Positions 19,775 through 31,189 of a stretch of 33,923 nt of DNA are shown here, in pieces. The number at the start of each line of letters is the position of its first letter. The first letter of the stretch is position 1. The translations under genes were made by a program, and so were the position numbers. The stretch spans positions 18,509-52,431 of the forward strand of contig JAJZBR010000005.1 in assembly GCA_021798795.1 (NCBI GenBank), written 5' to 3'. Source of the DNA: Pseudomonadota bacterium. GTDB lineage: Bacteria; Pseudomonadota; Gammaproteobacteria; JAKAQQ01. The notes beneath the pieces are model-generated. The model was not told where the DNA came from. It saw only the letters and a program-made list of their open reading frames with translations, and did no database searches.

Positions 19775-21020
19775 GATCCAGAACTACACGATGAACTTTG
19801 GGCCGCAGCACCCAGCTGCCCACGGGGTCCTGCGCCTCGTCCTCGAAATGGACGGCGAGGTGATCCGCAAGGTGGATCCCCATGTGGGACTTTTGCACCG
19901 GGCCACCGAGAAGCTGGCTGAAAGCAAGCCGTTCAACCAGAGCATCGGCTATATGGACCGGCTCGACTATGTCTCGATGATGTGTAATGAACACGCCTAT
20001 GTCCTTGCCATCGAACGATTGCTCGGGGTCGCAATCCCGATCCGTGCCCAGTACATCCGGGTTCTGTTCGACGAGCTCACCCGGATCACGAACCATCTGC
20101 TCTGGCTCGGAGCCCATGCACTCGATATCGGGGCCATGAGCGTCTTCCTGTACTGCTTCCGGGACCGGGAAGATATCATGGACATGTACGAGGCGGTATC
20201 GGGGGCCCGTATGCATGCGACCTACTACCGTCCGGGCGGGGTGCATGCCGATCTGCCGGAGCGGATGCCGCAGTATGCACCCTCGCACTTCCGTTCGAAG
20301 CGCGAGCAACGCGAGCGCAACCGGAACCGCGAGGGTTCCCTTCTGGATTTCATTCGGGATTTTTCCGAGCGATTCCCGAAACGCATCGACGAGTCGGAAG
20401 CGCTCCTCACGGATAATCGGATCTGGAAACAGCGCACGGTCGGGATTGGGGTGGTTTCCCCGGAGCGTGCCCTCCAGCTCGGCTTCACGGGACCCATGCT
20501 GCGCGGATCGGGAGTGGCGTGGGACCTGAGGAAGATGCAACCCTATGAAGTCTATGACCGGCTCGCATTCGACATTCCCATCGGTCGGGCAGGGGACTGC
20601 TACGACCGCTACCTGGTCCGGATCGCGGAGTTGCGCCAGTCGAATCATTTGGTTCGCCAGTGTGTCGACTGGCTCGCGGCCCACCCGGGACCGGTCCAGA
20701 TCGATGACTACAAGGTGGTCGCCCCCCCGCGCGCCGTGATGAAACACGACATGGAAGCATTGATCCACCACTTCAAGCTTTTCACCGAGGGCTATGTTGT
20801 GCCGGAAGGGGAAGTCTATGCGGCGGTCGAGCATCCGAAAGGCGAGTTCGGGATCTACCTCGTCTCGGACGGGGCCAACAAGCCCTACCGTGTCAAGGTG
20901 CGCCCGGCAGGGTTCCCGCATCTGGCCGCGCTGGATGAAATGTCGAGAGGACACATGATCGCGGACCTGGTTGCGATCATCGGGACTCAGGACATCGTAT
21001 TCGGGGAGATTGACCGGTGA
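19767..21020 (+). CDS. nuoD: NADH-quinone oxidoreductase subunit D
   Basis: 49-kDa-type subunit forming the quinone pocket with NuoB; related to the large subunit of [NiFe] hydrogenases but without the Ni ligands. The 417-residue protein shows [18 protein letters not shown] with the quinone-site His, [53 protein letters not shown] and the C-terminal DIVFGEIDR. Length fits a stand-alone NuoD. Confidence 0.98.
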   Translation: MPEIQNYTMNFGPQHPAAHGVLRLVLEMDGEVIRKVDPHVGLLHRATEKLAESKPFNQSIGYMDRLDYVSMMCNEHAYVLAIERLLGVAIPIRAQYIRVLFDELTRITNHLLWLGAHALDIGAMSVFLYCFRDREDIMDMYEAVSGARMHATYYRPGGVHADLPERMPQYAPSHFRSKREQRERNRNREGSLLDFIRDFSERFPKRIDESEALLTDNRIWKQRTVGIGVVSPERALQLGFTGPMLRGSGVAWDLRKMQPYEVYDRLAFDIPIGRAGDCYDRYLVRIAELRQSNHLVRQCVDWLAAHPGPVQIDDYKVVAPPRAVMKHDMEALIHHFKLFTEGYVVPEGEVYAAVEHPKGEFGIYLVSDGANKPYRVKVRPAGFPHLAALDEMSRGHMIADLVAIIGTQDIVFGEIDR

Positions 21021-21508
21021 ATGAGTCCTCCGTCCTCTCGCCTGAAGTGCGTGCCGAGATCGACCGGTGGGTGGCTCACTATCCGCCGGAAGGCAAGCGA
21101 TCGGCCCTACTCGCGGCCCTTAGGATCGTGCAGGAGGCGAATGGTGGATGGATCCGCCCGGAACTCCTCGAGGCCATCGCGCACTATCTCGATCTGCCCC
21201 CGGTCGCCGTAGAAGAGGTGGCGAGCTTCTACTCGATGTATGAAAGCAAGCCGGTCGGTCGCCACAGCATTTCGGTCTGCACGAATGTCTCCTGTCTGCT
21301 CTGTGGAGGCGAGGAGATCCTGGCCCATATCGAGAAACGGCTCGGGATCCGTCCCGGGCAGTCCACACCGGATGGGCGGATCTATCTCAAGCCGGAAGAG
21401 GAATGCCTCGCGGCTTGTGCGGGCGCCCCGATGATGATGGTTGACCACATCTATCACGAGCACCTCACTCCCGAGCGGGTCGATGAGATCCTGGATAGCC
21501 TGCGATGA
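21017..21508 (+). CDS. nuoE: NADH-quinone oxidoreductase subunit E
   Basis: 24-kDa-type subunit with the [2Fe-2S] cluster N1a. Ligands C88 and C93 (SVCTNVSC) and C130 and C134 ([10 protein letters not shown]) are in place with the C-x4-C and C-x3-C spacing. The helical N-terminal part includes VASFYSMY. It has 163 residues, starts at GTG 21017 in a GTGA overlap with nuoD, and ends overlapping nuoF. Confidence 0.97.
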   Translation: MNESSVLSPEVRAEIDRWVAHYPPEGKRSALLAALRIVQEANGGWIRPELLEAIAHYLDLPPVAVEEVASFYSMYESKPVGRHSISVCTNVSCLLCGGEEILAHIEKRLGIRPGQSTPDGRIYLKPEEECLAACAGAPMMMVDHIYHEHLTPERVDEILDSLR

Positions 21509-22821
21509 ACGACAGCCATCCCGGTCCAGTCTGCTATGCGACGCTCGATCATCCGGTGCCGTGGAGTCTTGAGACCTATCGCGCGATCGGTGGCTACGAG
21601 GCCTGGGAGCGGATACTGAGCGAGAGAATCCCCCCCGTTTCGGTCATCGAGATCGTCAAACAGTCCGGGCTGAGAGGCCGGGGTGGGGCCGGTTTTCCGA
21701 CGGGGATCAAATGGGGATTCATGCCCCAGGGAACCTTGGGTCCGAAATATATCGTCTGCAACTCGGATGAGAGCGAGCCCGGGACCTGCAAGGACCGTGA
21801 TATTCTCCGGTTCAATCCGCATGCGCTCGTCGAAGGCATGGCGATCGCCTGCTATGCCATGGGCGTTGAGGTCGGTTACAACTACATCCGGGGGGAGTTC
21901 ATGGGCGAGCCCTATCACCGTTTCGAGGAGGCACTCGGGGAGGCCTACCGCGAGGGCTGGCTCGGTGCGAATATCCGCGGCAGTGGAATCACGATCGATG
22001 TCCATACCCATCTCGGCGCTGGCGCCTATATCTGCGGGGAGGAGACTGCGCTTCTCGAATCGCTCGAAGGCAAAAAAGGTTTCCCGCGCTTCAAGCCGCC
22101 TTTTCCCGCAAGCTTTGGACTCTACGGGCGTCCCACCACCATCAACAACACCGAAACCCTGGCCTCGGTTCCATCCATCCTGCGCAACGGTGCCCGGTGG
22201 TTTGCGGATCAGGGCGTGCCCGGTGCCGGCGGACCCAAGATTTTCTCGGTGACGGGACATGTGACCCATCCGGGAAACTACGAAGTTCCGCTCGGCATGC
22301 CCTTCGCCGAACTCCTCGCGCGGGCAGGGGGGGTGCGTGCCGGACACCGTCTCAAGGCGGTGATCCCCGGTGGATCCTCGGTCCCGATCCTTCCAGGTGA
22401 CGTCATGATGCAGGTCAACATGGACTATGACAGCATCAAGAAAGCCGGTTCACTGCTCGGATCAGGAGCTGTGATCGTGATGGATGAGACGACCTGCCTC
22501 GTCCGGGTCCTCGAACGGATCAGCCGGTTCTACTATTCAGAATCCTGTGGCCAATGTACGCCCTGCCGGGAGGGAACCGGCTGGCTCTATCGCATGGTCC
22601 GGCGTATGGAGAGGGGAGAGGGACGGCCGGAGGATCTCGAGCGGCTGGTCGGAGTGGCCCACAACATCGAGGGACACACGATCTGCGCGCTCGGCGATGC
22701 CGCAGCCATGCCGGTCTGGAGTTTCATCCAGCACTTTGCTGACGAGTTTCAAGCCCACATCCGTGAGCACGGATGCCCGTTTTCAGCCCCGCAGCCGGAT
22801 CGCGAGCGGTCAGTCGCATGA
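21505..22821 (+). CDS. nuoF: NADH-quinone oxidoreductase subunit F
   Basis: 51-kDa-type NADH-oxidising subunit with FMN and [4Fe-4S] cluster N3. The nucleotide-binding motifs are RGRGGAGFPTGIKWGF and GAGAYICGEETALLESLEG. The cluster ligands lie in SCGQCTPCREG (around residues 348-354) and HTICALGDA (near 394). The 438-residue length is typical. Starts in an ATGA overlap with nuoE. Confidence 0.98.
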   Translation: MNDSHPGPVCYATLDHPVPWSLETYRAIGGYEAWERILSERIPPVSVIEIVKQSGLRGRGGAGFPTGIKWGFMPQGTLGPKYIVCNSDESEPGTCKDRDILRFNPHALVEGMAIACYAMGVEVGYNYIRGEFMGEPYHRFEEALGEAYREGWLGANIRGSGITIDVHTHLGAGAYICGEETALLESLEGKKGFPRFKPPFPASFGLYGRPTTINNTETLASVPSILRNGARWFADQGVPGAGGPKIFSVTGHVTHPGNYEVPLGMPFAELLARAGGVRAGHRLKAVIPGGSSVPILPGDVMMQVNMDYDSIKKAGSLLGSGAVIVMDETTCLVRVLERISRFYYSESCGQCTPCREGTGWLYRMVRRMERGEGRPEDLERLVGVAHNIEGHTICALGDAAAMPVWSFIQHFADEFQAHIREHGCPFSAPQPDRERSVA

Positions 22822-25220
22822 ACTCCGTCACTTCGAAAACCCTGATTCACCTCGAGATTGACGGGCAATCGCTTGAGGCCGAGAAAGGTGAGATGGTGAT
22901 CCAGGTGGCCGACCGGGCTGGAATCTACATTCCGCGTTTCTGCTATCACCCGCATCTCGCCATTGCGGCCAACTGCCGGATGTGTCTCGTCGAAGTAGAA
23001 AAGGCACCAAAGCCCCTGCCGGCCTGCGCGACACCCGTCACCGAGGGCATGCGGGTTTCGACCCGCTCACCGCGTGCGCTTTCCGCCCAACACGCAACGA
23101 TGGAGTTTCTCCTCATCAACCACCCGCTCGATTGCCCGGTCTGCGACCAGGGCGGCGAGTGCGAACTCCAGGATCTCGCCATGGGATTCGGATTCGACCA
23201 TTCCCGCTTCGAGGAATCCAAGCGGGTCGTTCCGGATGAGGATATCGGCCCGCTCGTGAGCACCGACATGACCCGTTGCATCTACTGCTCGCGATGCGTA
23301 CGCTTTGGGCAGGAGATTGCGGGCGTGCAGGAACTCGCGATCACAGGTCGAGGCGAGCACTCCGAGGTGAGGAGTTTTCTCGGCCGGGAACTCGAATCGG
23401 AACTCTCGGGCAATATCATCGACCTCTGCCCGGTCGGCGCACTCAACTCCAAGCCCTTCCGTTTTGCCGCCCGGACCTGGGAGATGCTGGCCCTGCCGGG
23501 CATCTCGGCGCACGATGCTCTGGGGTCCCATTTTTGGGCTCATACCCTGAGGGGGCGGCTCATGCGCGTCGTCCCGCGGGAGGCACCCGAGCGTAACGAG
23601 ATCTGGCTGTCGGACCGTGACCGCTTCAGTTACGCGGGTCTTTACACCAAGGATCGGGTCGTCGCTCCCCAGATCCGGCAAGCGCAGGGTACACTCGCCC
23701 AATCCGACTGGGAGGCTGCTCTCGACGCGTTTGCCGACCGGCTCAAGCGGACGGTCGCCCAAACCGGACCCGAATCCGTGGCTGCGCTCCTTTCGCCCCA
23801 ATGCACGCTCGAGGAAATGTATCTTTTCGAAAAGATCCTGGGCGGGCTTGGGATCGAAGGAATCGATTCGCGCCTGTTCCGGGCGGATCCGCGACCTTCG
23901 GTCTGTGATCGGGGGGAGGGGGAGACGCTCGGGCAGGGGCTCGCCGGATTCGAAGCCCAGGATGCTTTTTTCCTGATCGGAACGGATCTCCGGACCGAAT
24001 ACCCGCTTCTCAACTGGCGGGTGCGGCGCGCGGCATTGCGCGGGGCTCGGGTTGCCGTGCTCAATCCGGTTCGGTTTGCTGCCAACTTCCCGACCGTTTT
24101 CAATGAACCCCTCGGGCCTTGGGGTCTCATCGCAGGACTCGCCGCCCTGTTCAAGACCGTGCACCCGGACGCACTCCCGGAGTGGGTGGAGCGATGGGTC
24201 GCCCAATCCCCGATCGCTCCCGATGCGCTTCGGGCGCTCGGCGAACTGTTCGCGGCCGGGCCCCGCACGCAGATCGTGGTCGGGGAGTGGATCGAGGCTC
24301 ACCCGGAAGGCAGCGCCATGATCGGACTCATCAGCGAGATCGCCCGCAGGACGGGCGCGCGCTGGGTGCATCTGCCGAGCGGGTCGAATGCGCTCGGTGC
24401 CCGCCGGATTGCAGCGCTCCGGAGGCGAACCTCTCCGCAGGCGACAGCCCGGGCGCTCCTCGACCGGCCCCGGAAACTCTATTGCCTCCTCGGCGTTGAG
24501 CCCGAATACGATCTTTGGGATCCTAAAACGGCGCTTTGCGCGCTCGATCAGGCCGAAGATATCCTGGTCCTCGCATCCTGGCTGGCCCCCTCCCACGCCG
24601 TGCATGCAGGCGTCATCCTGCCGGTTGCCGCTCCGGCGGAAACCGGCGGTACCTATATCGATCTCGAAGGGGGGAGCCAGAGTTTTGAAGCCCTGGTCCC
24701 GCCGCTTGGCGATGCGCGGCCGGGTTGGAAGGTGCTCCGGATGCTCGGAGAGCGGTTGGGCCTCGATGGCTTCGGATACGAATCCCGCGCGGAGATTCTC
24801 GCGGAGATCGTGGCACAGACGCCATCTGCCGGATCGGCAGATGGGTATGAACAGCCGGTGCCGGAGGTGCCTGGATCAGTCCGGCCACCCTGGTACCGGC
24901 TCGCACGCCGGGCACCTTATGGGAGCGATGCCTATGTGCGGCGATCGGCACCGCTTCAGTCTACGGGGCTGGCACGCCGGGCGCGCACCCTCTTGATGCA
25001 TCCCGCGGACGCCCGGAAATACGGCGTTCCGACCGGCAGTCTGGCCCGTCCGCGTGCATCGGCGGATCTAGCTCCCGTCCCGGTCGCCTGGCATGACGGC
25101 GTGCCGCAGGGCATGGTCTGGCTCGATGCCGCGACGGAAGCGGCTTCCGGATGGGGCGCGGCATGGGGGCCTCTGGATCTTGTTTTCACGCCGCCTGGGG
25201 ATCCGGTGGCAGGCCCATGA
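22818..25220 (+). CDS. nuoG: NADH-quinone oxidoreductase subunit G
   Basis: 75-kDa-type subunit that wires electrons from NuoF to NuoI. The 800-residue protein has the N-terminal [2Fe-2S] ligands C42, C53, C56 and C70; cluster N5 ligands H102, C106, C109 and C115 ([15 protein letters not shown]); and N4 ligands C154, C157, C160 and C204 (CIYCSRC and LCPVGAL). The extra four-cysteine N7 motif of enteric NuoG was not seen. The rest is a degenerate molybdopterin-oxidoreductase domain without cofactor function. ATG 22818 overlaps the nuoF stop; the frame is open further upstream but homology begins here. Confidence 0.97.
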   Translation: MNSVTSKTLIHLEIDGQSLEAEKGEMVIQVADRAGIYIPRFCYHPHLAIAANCRMCLVEVEKAPKPLPACATPVTEGMRVSTRSPRALSAQHATMEFLLINHPLDCPVCDQGGECELQDLAMGFGFDHSRFEESKRVVPDEDIGPLVSTDMTRCIYCSRCVRFGQEIAGVQELAITGRGEHSEVRSFLGRELESELSGNIIDLCPVGALNSKPFRFAARTWEMLALPGISAHDALGSHFWAHTLRGRLMRVVPREAPERNEIWLSDRDRFSYAGLYTKDRVVAPQIRQAQGTLAQSDWEAALDAFADRLKRTVAQTGPESVAALLSPQCTLEEMYLFEKILGGLGIEGIDSRLFRADPRPSVCDRGEGETLGQGLAGFEAQDAFFLIGTDLRTEYPLLNWRVRRAALRGARVAVLNPVRFAANFPTVFNEPLGPWGLIAGLAALFKTVHPDALPEWVERWVAQSPIAPDALRALGELFAAGPRTQIVVGEWIEAHPEGSAMIGLISEIARRTGARWVHLPSGSNALGARRIAALRRRTSPQATARALLDRPRKLYCLLGVEPEYDLWDPKTALCALDQAEDILVLASWLAPSHAVHAGVILPVAAPAETGGTYIDLEGGSQSFEALVPPLGDARPGWKVLRMLGERLGLDGFGYESRAEILAEIVAQTPSAGSADGYEQPVPEVPGSVRPPWYRLARRAPYGSDAYVRRSAPLQSTGLARRARTLLMHPADARKYGVPTGSLARPRASADLAPVPVAWHDGVPQGMVWLDAATEAASGWGAAWGPLDLVFTPPGDPVAGP

Positions 25221-26257
25221 AACTCTGGCTTTCCGCTCTCGGATCGTGGTTTCTGCCCCACCTCGTGGCCATCCTCGTGGTCACCGTGGTTGTGATTCTT
25301 TCGGTGGCCTATCTCACGTATGCCGAACGGAAGGTGATCGGCTACATGCAATCGCGGCTCGGCCCGAACCGCGTCGGAAAGTGGGGATTGCTCCAGCCGT
25401 TCGCGGACGTGCTGAAGCTCCTGTTCAAGGAGATCGTCATTCCGGAGCGTTCGAGCGGACTGCTCTTCGTCGTGGCACCGATTCTGGCCATCGTTCCGGC
25501 GCTCGCGACCTGGGCCGTGATTCCGTTCGCGCGCGGTCTCATTCTGGCCAATCTCAACGCGGGGCTCATCTACGTTCTGGCCCTCACCTCGATCGGCGTC
25601 TACGGGGTGATCCTGGCCGGTTGGGCCTCGAACTCGAAATATGCCCTCCTGGGTGCGATGCGGTCGGCCGCGCAGATTGTCTCCTACGAGATCGCGATGG
25701 GGTTTGCCCTGATCGGCGTGGTCATGGCGGCCCGGACGCTCAATCTCGAACACATCGTGGAAGCCCAGTCCGGAGGGATCCTGAACTGGTACGTCATCCC
25801 GCTCCTGCCGCTTTTTGTCGTCTACTTCGTATCCGGCGTCGCGGAAACCAACCGTGCACCCTTTGACGTGGCTGAAGGGGAGTCCGAAATCGTGGCCGGT
25901 TTCCATGTCGAATATTCGGGAACGGCCTTCGCGGTTTTTTTCCTTGCCGAGTACGCCAACATGATCCTGATCGCGGCGCTCGCCGCGACGCTCTTTTTGG
26001 GTGGCTGGGGTTCGCCTTTGGCCGGGCTCGGGATCCCGCTCGTGAGCGCGAACGGCCTTTTCTGGCTCGCCCTCAAGATGGGTGTGCTCCTGTTCCTGTT
26101 TCTCTGGTTTCGTGCCACTTTTCCCCGTTATCGCTACGACCAGATCATGCGGCTCGGCTGGAAAGTGTTCATTCCCGTCACGCTCATCTGGCTGGCTGTT
26201 GAATCCGCCTTCATCATCGGACAAGTGGGACCCTGGTTCCGGGGGGGGCTGTCATGA
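25217..26257 (+). CDS. nuoH: NADH-quinone oxidoreductase subunit H
   Basis: Membrane subunit that forms the quinone access channel and the start of the proton path. The 346-residue protein has about eight membrane helices and the conserved loops [69 protein letters not shown] and [22 protein letters not shown] 25217 overlaps the nuoG stop, giving the usual length. Next gene overlaps by ATGA. Confidence 0.97.
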   Translation: MKLWLSALGSWFLPHLVAILVVTVVVILSVAYLTYAERKVIGYMQSRLGPNRVGKWGLLQPFADVLKLLFKEIVIPERSSGLLFVVAPILAIVPALATWAVIPFARGLILANLNAGLIYVLALTSIGVYGVILAGWASNSKYALLGAMRSAAQIVSYEIAMGFALIGVVMAARTLNLEHIVEAQSGGILNWYVIPLLPLFVVYFVSGVAETNRAPFDVAEGESEIVAGFHVEYSGTAFAVFFLAEYANMILIAALAATLFLGGWGSPLAGLGIPLVSANGLFWLALKMGVLLFLFLWFRATFPRYRYDQIMRLGWKVFIPVTLIWLAVESAFIIGQVGPWFRGGLS

Positions 26258-26742
26258 ACCGATTCCGGGAGTTGCTCAAGGGATTCCTCCTGGTCGAGCT
26301 TTTTACCGGACTCGGTGTCACGTTTCGTGAGTTCGTTTCACGCAAGTTCACGCTCCGCTATCCAGCCGAGAAAACCCCGCAGTCGCCACGCTTCCGCGGA
26401 CTCCACGCGCTCCGCCGCTATCCGAACGGCGAGGAACGCTGCATCGCCTGCAAACTCTGTGAAGCCGTCTGTCCCGCGCTCGCGATCACCATCGATTCGG
26501 AAAAGCGGGAGGATGGAACGCGACGGACGACCCGCTACGACATTGACCTCTTCAAGTGCATCTACTGCGGATTTTGCGAGGAAGCCTGCCCGGTCGACTC
26601 CATCGTTGAGACCCGGATCTACGAGTTTCACTTCGAGGAACGGGGGCAACAGATCATGACGAAGGAAAAACTTCTCGCCTTGGGCGACAAATTCGAGGCC
26701 GAGATCGCACGCGACCGCGAATCGGACGCATCCTTCCGGTAA
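26254..26742 (+). CDS. nuoI: NADH-quinone oxidoreductase subunit I
   Basis: Ferredoxin-like subunit holding [4Fe-4S] clusters N6a and N6b. Two C-x2-C-x2-C-x3-C motifs are intact: C63, C66, C69, C73 ([12 protein letters not shown]) and C102, C105, C108, C112 ([12 protein letters not shown]). The N-terminal amphipathic helix and the RYPNGEERC segment are typical. 162 residues. Confidence 0.98.
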   Translation: MNRFRELLKGFLLVELFTGLGVTFREFVSRKFTLRYPAEKTPQSPRFRGLHALRRYPNGEERCIACKLCEAVCPALAITIDSEKREDGTRRTTRYDIDLFKCIYCGFCEEACPVDSIVETRIYEFHFEERGQQIMTKEKLLALGDKFEAEIARDRESDASFR

Positions 26743-26748
26743 GCCCAG

Positions 26749-27378
26749 ATGATGAATCCGGCTGACTGGATCGAAGCGGGCGTGTTCTGGGTCTTTGGGG
26801 CCATCCTCGTGGTATCCGCGTTCCGCGTCATCACGGTCCGGCACCCGGTCCACGCGGCGCTGTTTCTGGTCCTTTGTTTTTTCAATACTGCCGTGCTCTG
26901 GATCCTGTCCGGCGCGGAGTTCCTGGGAATCATCCTGATCCTGATCTACGTGGGCGCGGTTTTGGTTCTGCTCCTTTTTGTGGTCATGATGCTCGATGTG
27001 GAGATCGAGAAACTTCGTGAAGGTTTTGTCCGCTACGCACCGCTTGGGGCGATCGTCGGCCTGATTCTCGCACTCGAGCTTGTCTACCTGTTTTGGGCTC
27101 ACGCCCTCGGGTTCCACGGTCTTACGGTCGCGCTTCGGGTTTCGGCCCGGCACGACAACACCCGTGCCCTCGGGGTGAGTCTCTACCGGCGGGATCTCTA
27201 CCCGTTTGAACTCGCCGGCATGATCCTCCTGGTCGGTCTCATCGCCGCAATCCTCCTCACACTCCGGCGCCGGACGGGCATCCGGAACCAGAACCCGGCC
27301 GATCAGGTCCGGGTCCGGGCACGCGACCGGGTGCGGCTCGTCTCGCCCACTCCGCCCCGCCACGGAGGCCCGTCATGA
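26749..27378 (+). CDS. nuoJ: NADH-quinone oxidoreductase subunit J
   Basis: Membrane subunit with five helices. The conserved core is [20 protein letters not shown], then [20 protein letters not shown] and [16 protein letters not shown], which includes the pi-bulge helix 3. The 209-residue protein has a basic, Arg-rich tail of about 40 residues after the last helix that looks poorly conserved. It starts at a double ATG (26749) six bases after nuoI and overlaps nuoK. Confidence 0.95.
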   Translation: MMNPADWIEAGVFWVFGAILVVSAFRVITVRHPVHAALFLVLCFFNTAVLWILSGAEFLGIILILIYVGAVLVLLLFVVMMLDVEIEKLREGFVRYAPLGAIVGLILALELVYLFWAHALGFHGLTVALRVSARHDNTRALGVSLYRRDLYPFELAGMILLVGLIAAILLTLRRRTGIRNQNPADQVRVRARDRVRLVSPTPPRHGGPS

Positions 27379-27680
27379 TCACACTCAACGACTACCTTAT
27401 TCTGGGCGCGATTCTCTTCGCGCTCGGGGTCATGGGGCTCTTCATCAACCGCAAGAACCTGGTCGTCCTGCTCATGTGCGTCGAGCTCATCCTGCTTGCG
27501 GTCAACATCAACTTCGTGGCGTTTTCCCGCTATCTCATGAACCGGGAAGGTCAGGTCTTCGTTTTCTTTGTGCTCACGGTCGCCGCTGCCGAGTCCGCGA
27601 TCGGTCTCGCGCTTCTGGTCGTGGTGTTCCGCCACCGCCAGAGCATTAACGTCCAAGATCTCAACCAGCTCAAGGGTTAG
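27375..27680 (+). CDS. nuoK: NADH-quinone oxidoreductase subunit K
   Basis: Small antiporter-like (MrpC-type) proton-pumping subunit. The 101-residue protein has three helices with the two key membrane glutamates at E37 ([17 protein letters not shown]) and E73 ([16 protein letters not shown]). The ATG overlaps the nuoJ stop. Confidence 0.97.
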   Translation: MITLNDYLILGAILFALGVMGLFINRKNLVVLLMCVELILLAVNINFVAFSRYLMNREGQVFVFFVLTVAAAESAIGLALLVVVFRHRQSINVQDLNQLKG

Positions 27681-27685
27681 AACCC

Positions 27686-29629
27686 GTGGCCACACTTGCG
27701 CTTTGGATTCTCCTGTCTCCGCTTCTCGCGGCTTTGATCACGGCGCTGGCCGGATCGCGTCTCGGGCGGCGTTGCACTCACGTGCTCACGATCGCGGGAG
27801 TTGCGGTTTCCTGTATCCTGTCGTTTTGGATTCTCCTCCGGGTTCTTGTTGGCGCTCACCTGGATGCCCCCCTCTACACCTGGATGGTGAGCGGAGGCAT
27901 CCCGTTCCAGATCGGCTTCCTGATCGATCCGTTGAGTGCCCTTCTGGCCTTGGTGGTCACCTTCGTCTCCTTAGCCGTCCACATCTACAGCATCGGATAC
28001 ATGGCAGATGACCCCGGAGAAATCCGTTTCTTCGGCTATATCTCGCTTTTCACCTTCGCCATGCTGCTGCTTGTCCTCGCGAACAATTTTCTTCAGCTCT
28101 TCATCGGCTGGGAAGGAGTCGGACTCGTGTCCTACCTCCTGATCGGATTCTGGTTCGAGAAGCCGACCGCAACAGCCGCCGCACTCAAGGCGTTCGTGGT
28201 GAATCGCATCGGCGATCTGGGCTTTATTTTGGGTATCGCCATGGTGCTCCACTACACGGGATCCCTGACCTATGCGAGCGTGTTCGCACGGGTTCCGGCG
28301 CTTGCCGGTCGGACGGTGGGGCTCGGATTCGGATGGCGGGTGCCGGTTTTGACACTGATGGGACTACTCCTTTTCGTTGGAGCGATGGGTAAATCCGCGC
28401 AGATTCCGCTCCATGTCTGGCTGCCTGATTCCATGGAGGGGCCGACCCCGATCTCCGCGCTGATTCATGCGGCCACCATGGTGACCGCCGGAGTCTACCT
28501 CGTGGCACGGCTTTCCCCGCTCTACATCCACGCCCCGGATGCGCTTGGCGTGATCCTCGTGATCGGATCGCTCACGGCCTTTTTCATGGGCATTCTGGGC
28601 GTGGTCGCGACCGACATCAAGCGGGTGATCGCCTACTCGACCCTCTCGCAGCTGGGCTACATGATGGCTGGTCTCGGAGCATCCGCTTTTGCGGCCGGTA
28701 TTTTTCATCTCGTGACCCATGCCTTCTTCAAGGCCCTGCTTTTCCTGGCGGCAGGATCGGTGATTATCGCCATGCATCACGAACAGGATATGCGCAAGAT
28801 GGGCGGATTGCGCAAGTATCTGCCTGTGACCTATGTCACCTTCCTGGTCGGCTCTCTGGCCCTGGTCGCGTTTCCCGGCTTCTCCGGCTATTTTTCCAAG
28901 GATGCCCTGATCGATGCCGTGGGCCAAAGCCCGATTCCCGGAGCCGCGTTCGCCTACACGCTCCTTCTCCTGAGCGTCTTCGTGACAGCGCTTTATACCT
29001 TTCGCATGCTGTTTCTGGTATTCCATGGCCCCGAGCGGATGGGTGAGGGGATCCGTGCCCATCTTCACGAGAGCTCCTGGGTTGTGACCCTGCCGCTCGT
29101 CATGCTCGCCGTTCCGGCGCTTGCAGTGGGCTGGATTCTCTTTCACCCGCTCCTCGGCGGGTCGTTCTTTGGTTCTTCTCTGGCCACCCCGGTGGGAATC
29201 AATCCGCTCGCCTCATTTGCGCACCTTTCTCCCTGGCGCTTTTTCCTCGCTGCCTGGGATGCTCCCTCCTTTTATCTCATGCTGGCTGGATTGGGGGTTG
29301 CGGCCTACGGCTATCTCTGGCGACCCGAATGGCCCGCGCGCCTCGCCGCACGGATCCATCCGCTCTACCGACTCCTCGTTCAGGGTTATTACTTCGACGC
29401 TTTCTATCTTCGTCTGGGGGCACCCGGGAGCGTACGCCTCGGCCGGAGTCTCTGGAAGTGGGGAGATGAGCGGGCGATCGACGGCTTGGGAGTGAACGGA
29501 ACCGCCTCCCGGATCGGTTGGCTCGGCGCGCTCGTGCGCAGGTTCCAGACCGGTTTTCTCTACCAGTACGCCTTTACCATGGTGGCCGCGCTCGTGGTTC
29601 TTGTGTCCTGGGCTCTGGTTCGGTATTGA
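27686..29629 (+). CDS. nuoL: NADH-quinone oxidoreductase subunit L
   Basis: Distal antiporter-like proton-pumping subunit with the long lateral helix. The 647-residue protein keeps the charged residues of the pump: E143 in LFIGWEGVGLVSY, K235 in GAMGKSAQIPLHVWLPD and H260 in SALIHAATMV, followed by STLSQLGYMMAGLG. The C-terminal extension contains the lateral helix and final anchor. The start is GTG 27686, with AAGGG upstream; no ATG is available nearby. Confidence 0.97.
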   Translation: MATLALWILLSPLLAALITALAGSRLGRRCTHVLTIAGVAVSCILSFWILLRVLVGAHLDAPLYTWMVSGGIPFQIGFLIDPLSALLALVVTFVSLAVHIYSIGYMADDPGEIRFFGYISLFTFAMLLLVLANNFLQLFIGWEGVGLVSYLLIGFWFEKPTATAAALKAFVVNRIGDLGFILGIAMVLHYTGSLTYASVFARVPALAGRTVGLGFGWRVPVLTLMGLLLFVGAMGKSAQIPLHVWLPDSMEGPTPISALIHAATMVTAGVYLVARLSPLYIHAPDALGVILVIGSLTAFFMGILGVVATDIKRVIAYSTLSQLGYMMAGLGASAFAAGIFHLVTHAFFKALLFLAAGSVIIAMHHEQDMRKMGGLRKYLPVTYVTFLVGSLALVAFPGFSGYFSKDALIDAVGQSPIPGAAFAYTLLLLSVFVTALYTFRMLFLVFHGPERMGEGIRAHLHESSWVVTLPLVMLAVPALAVGWILFHPLLGGSFFGSSLATPVGINPLASFAHLSPWRFFLAAWDAPSFYLMLAGLGVAAYGYLWRPEWPARLAARIHPLYRLLVQGYYFDAFYLRLGAPGSVRLGRSLWKWGDERAIDGLGVNGTASRIGWLGALVRRFQTGFLYQYAFTMVAALVVLVSWALVRY

Positions 29630-29640
29630 GGGATGTTCAA

Positions 29641-31155
29641 ATGATACCCGCCTGGCCCTGGTTGAGTCTCCTGATTGGGTTCCCGGTTGCGGGCGGACTC
29701 GTGCTGCTCGCACTCGGATCGCGCGCGCCATCCTTCGCGCGCAGCTTCGCGCTCGTGACTTCGATTGTGGCTTTCGCCCTGAGCGTGATCGTCTGGATCG
29801 GATTCCGCGACGGGACCGCGAGCATGCAGTTTGTCGAGCGGATAGGCTGGATCCCGCTGCTCCATGCGAACTATCATTTGGGGATCGACGGCATTTCCCT
29901 GCCGTTCCTCGTGCTCACAACCTTCAGTACCGTGCTTGTGGTACTTGCGGGCTGGCGAGTCATCGAATACAAGCAGGCCGCGTATTTCGCGGCATTTCTC
30001 CTCATGGAAGGATTCATGAACGGAGTGTTTGCGGCACTGGATGGACTTTTGTTCTATTTCTTCTGGGAAGCCATGCTCATCCCGATGTTCCTCATCATCG
30101 GGGTCTGGGGCGGACCGCGCCGGATCTACGCAAGCTTCAAGTTTTTCCTCTACACGTTCCTCGGATCCGTCCTCATGCTCGTCGCGCTCATCTACCTCGG
30201 AGTGCGGACCGGGAGCTATGACCTCTTGGCTTTCCAGCGTGCACCACTCGGTCTCGGGACGCAGATCTGGCTGTTCATCGCCTTTCTTCTCGCGTTTGCG
30301 GTCAAGGTTCCCATGTGGCCCGTGCATACCTGGTTGCCGGATGCGCATGTCGAGGCACCGACCGGCGGGTCTGTCATCCTGGCTGCGATCATGCTCAAGA
30401 TGGGAGCGTACGGCTTTTTGCGCCTGAGCCTCCCGATCGCCCCGGATGCAAGCCGATATTTTTCGGGGCTCATGGTGGCACTCTCGCTGGTCGCCATCGT
30501 TTATATCGGTTTTGTCGCACTCGTCCAGACCGACATGAAGAAGCTCATTGCCTATTCCTCGATCGTGCATATGGGTTTTGTGACCCTCGGGTTTTTTGCG
30601 CTCTTCTTCATGGCGGGCGCTTCCGCTATCGAGGCCGCCCGAATGGGCATCCAGGGCGGAATTTTCCAAATGATTTCCCACGGGCTCGTCGCGGCGGCTC
30701 TCTTCCTCTGTGTGGGCGTTCTCTACGACCGCCTCCATTCAAGAGACATTGCGACCTATGGCGGCGTCGCCCGGAGCATGCCCGTATTCGGGGCTCTGTT
30801 CGTATTCTTTGCCATGGCGAACGTGGGTCTCCCCGGAACGAGTGGGTTCGTGGGAGAGTTTCAGGTGATCCTTGCCACCTGGGTGGCTAATCCCTGGTGG
30901 AGTCTCCTGGCCGCTTTGAATCTCGTCATCGGTGCGGGCTTTACACTCTGGCTCATCAAGCGTGTGGTGTTCGGACCGATCGTAAACGAGCCGGTCGCGA
31001 AGCTGCCTGATGTCACCGTGCGGGAACGGTTATTCCTGTTCCTCCTCGTGATCCCGGTTCTCCTTTTCGGTCTCTGGCCCGCACCGATTCTTGATGTCAT
31101 GCGGGCCTCGGTCGCTCACCTGGTTCACCAGGCGCTGATGAGCAAGATTCCATGA
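29641..31155 (+). CDS. nuoM: NADH-quinone oxidoreductase subunit M
   Basis: Antiporter-like proton-pumping subunit in the middle of the membrane arm. The 504-residue protein has E143 in FYFFWEAMLIPMF, a conserved Lys near 222 in FAVKVPMWPVHTWLPDAH, and AYSSIVHMGFVTLG. ATG 29641 follows nuoL by 11 bp and gives the usual N-terminal helix; an upstream extension is open but overlaps nuoL. Confidence 0.97.
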   Translation: MIPAWPWLSLLIGFPVAGGLVLLALGSRAPSFARSFALVTSIVAFALSVIVWIGFRDGTASMQFVERIGWIPLLHANYHLGIDGISLPFLVLTTFSTVLVVLAGWRVIEYKQAAYFAAFLLMEGFMNGVFAALDGLLFYFFWEAMLIPMFLIIGVWGGPRRIYASFKFFLYTFLGSVLMLVALIYLGVRTGSYDLLAFQRAPLGLGTQIWLFIAFLLAFAVKVPMWPVHTWLPDAHVEAPTGGSVILAAIMLKMGAYGFLRLSLPIAPDASRYFSGLMVALSLVAIVYIGFVALVQTDMKKLIAYSSIVHMGFVTLGFFALFFMAGASAIEAARMGIQGGIFQMISHGLVAAALFLCVGVLYDRLHSRDIATYGGVARSMPVFGALFVFFAMANVGLPGTSGFVGEFQVILATWVANPWWSLLAALNLVIGAGFTLWLIKRVVFGPIVNEPVAKLPDVTVRERLFLFLLVIPVLLFGLWPAPILDVMRASVAHLVHQALMSKIP

Positions 31156-31189
31156 GGCGTCGACCCATGACCAGAGGGGTGATGAAATC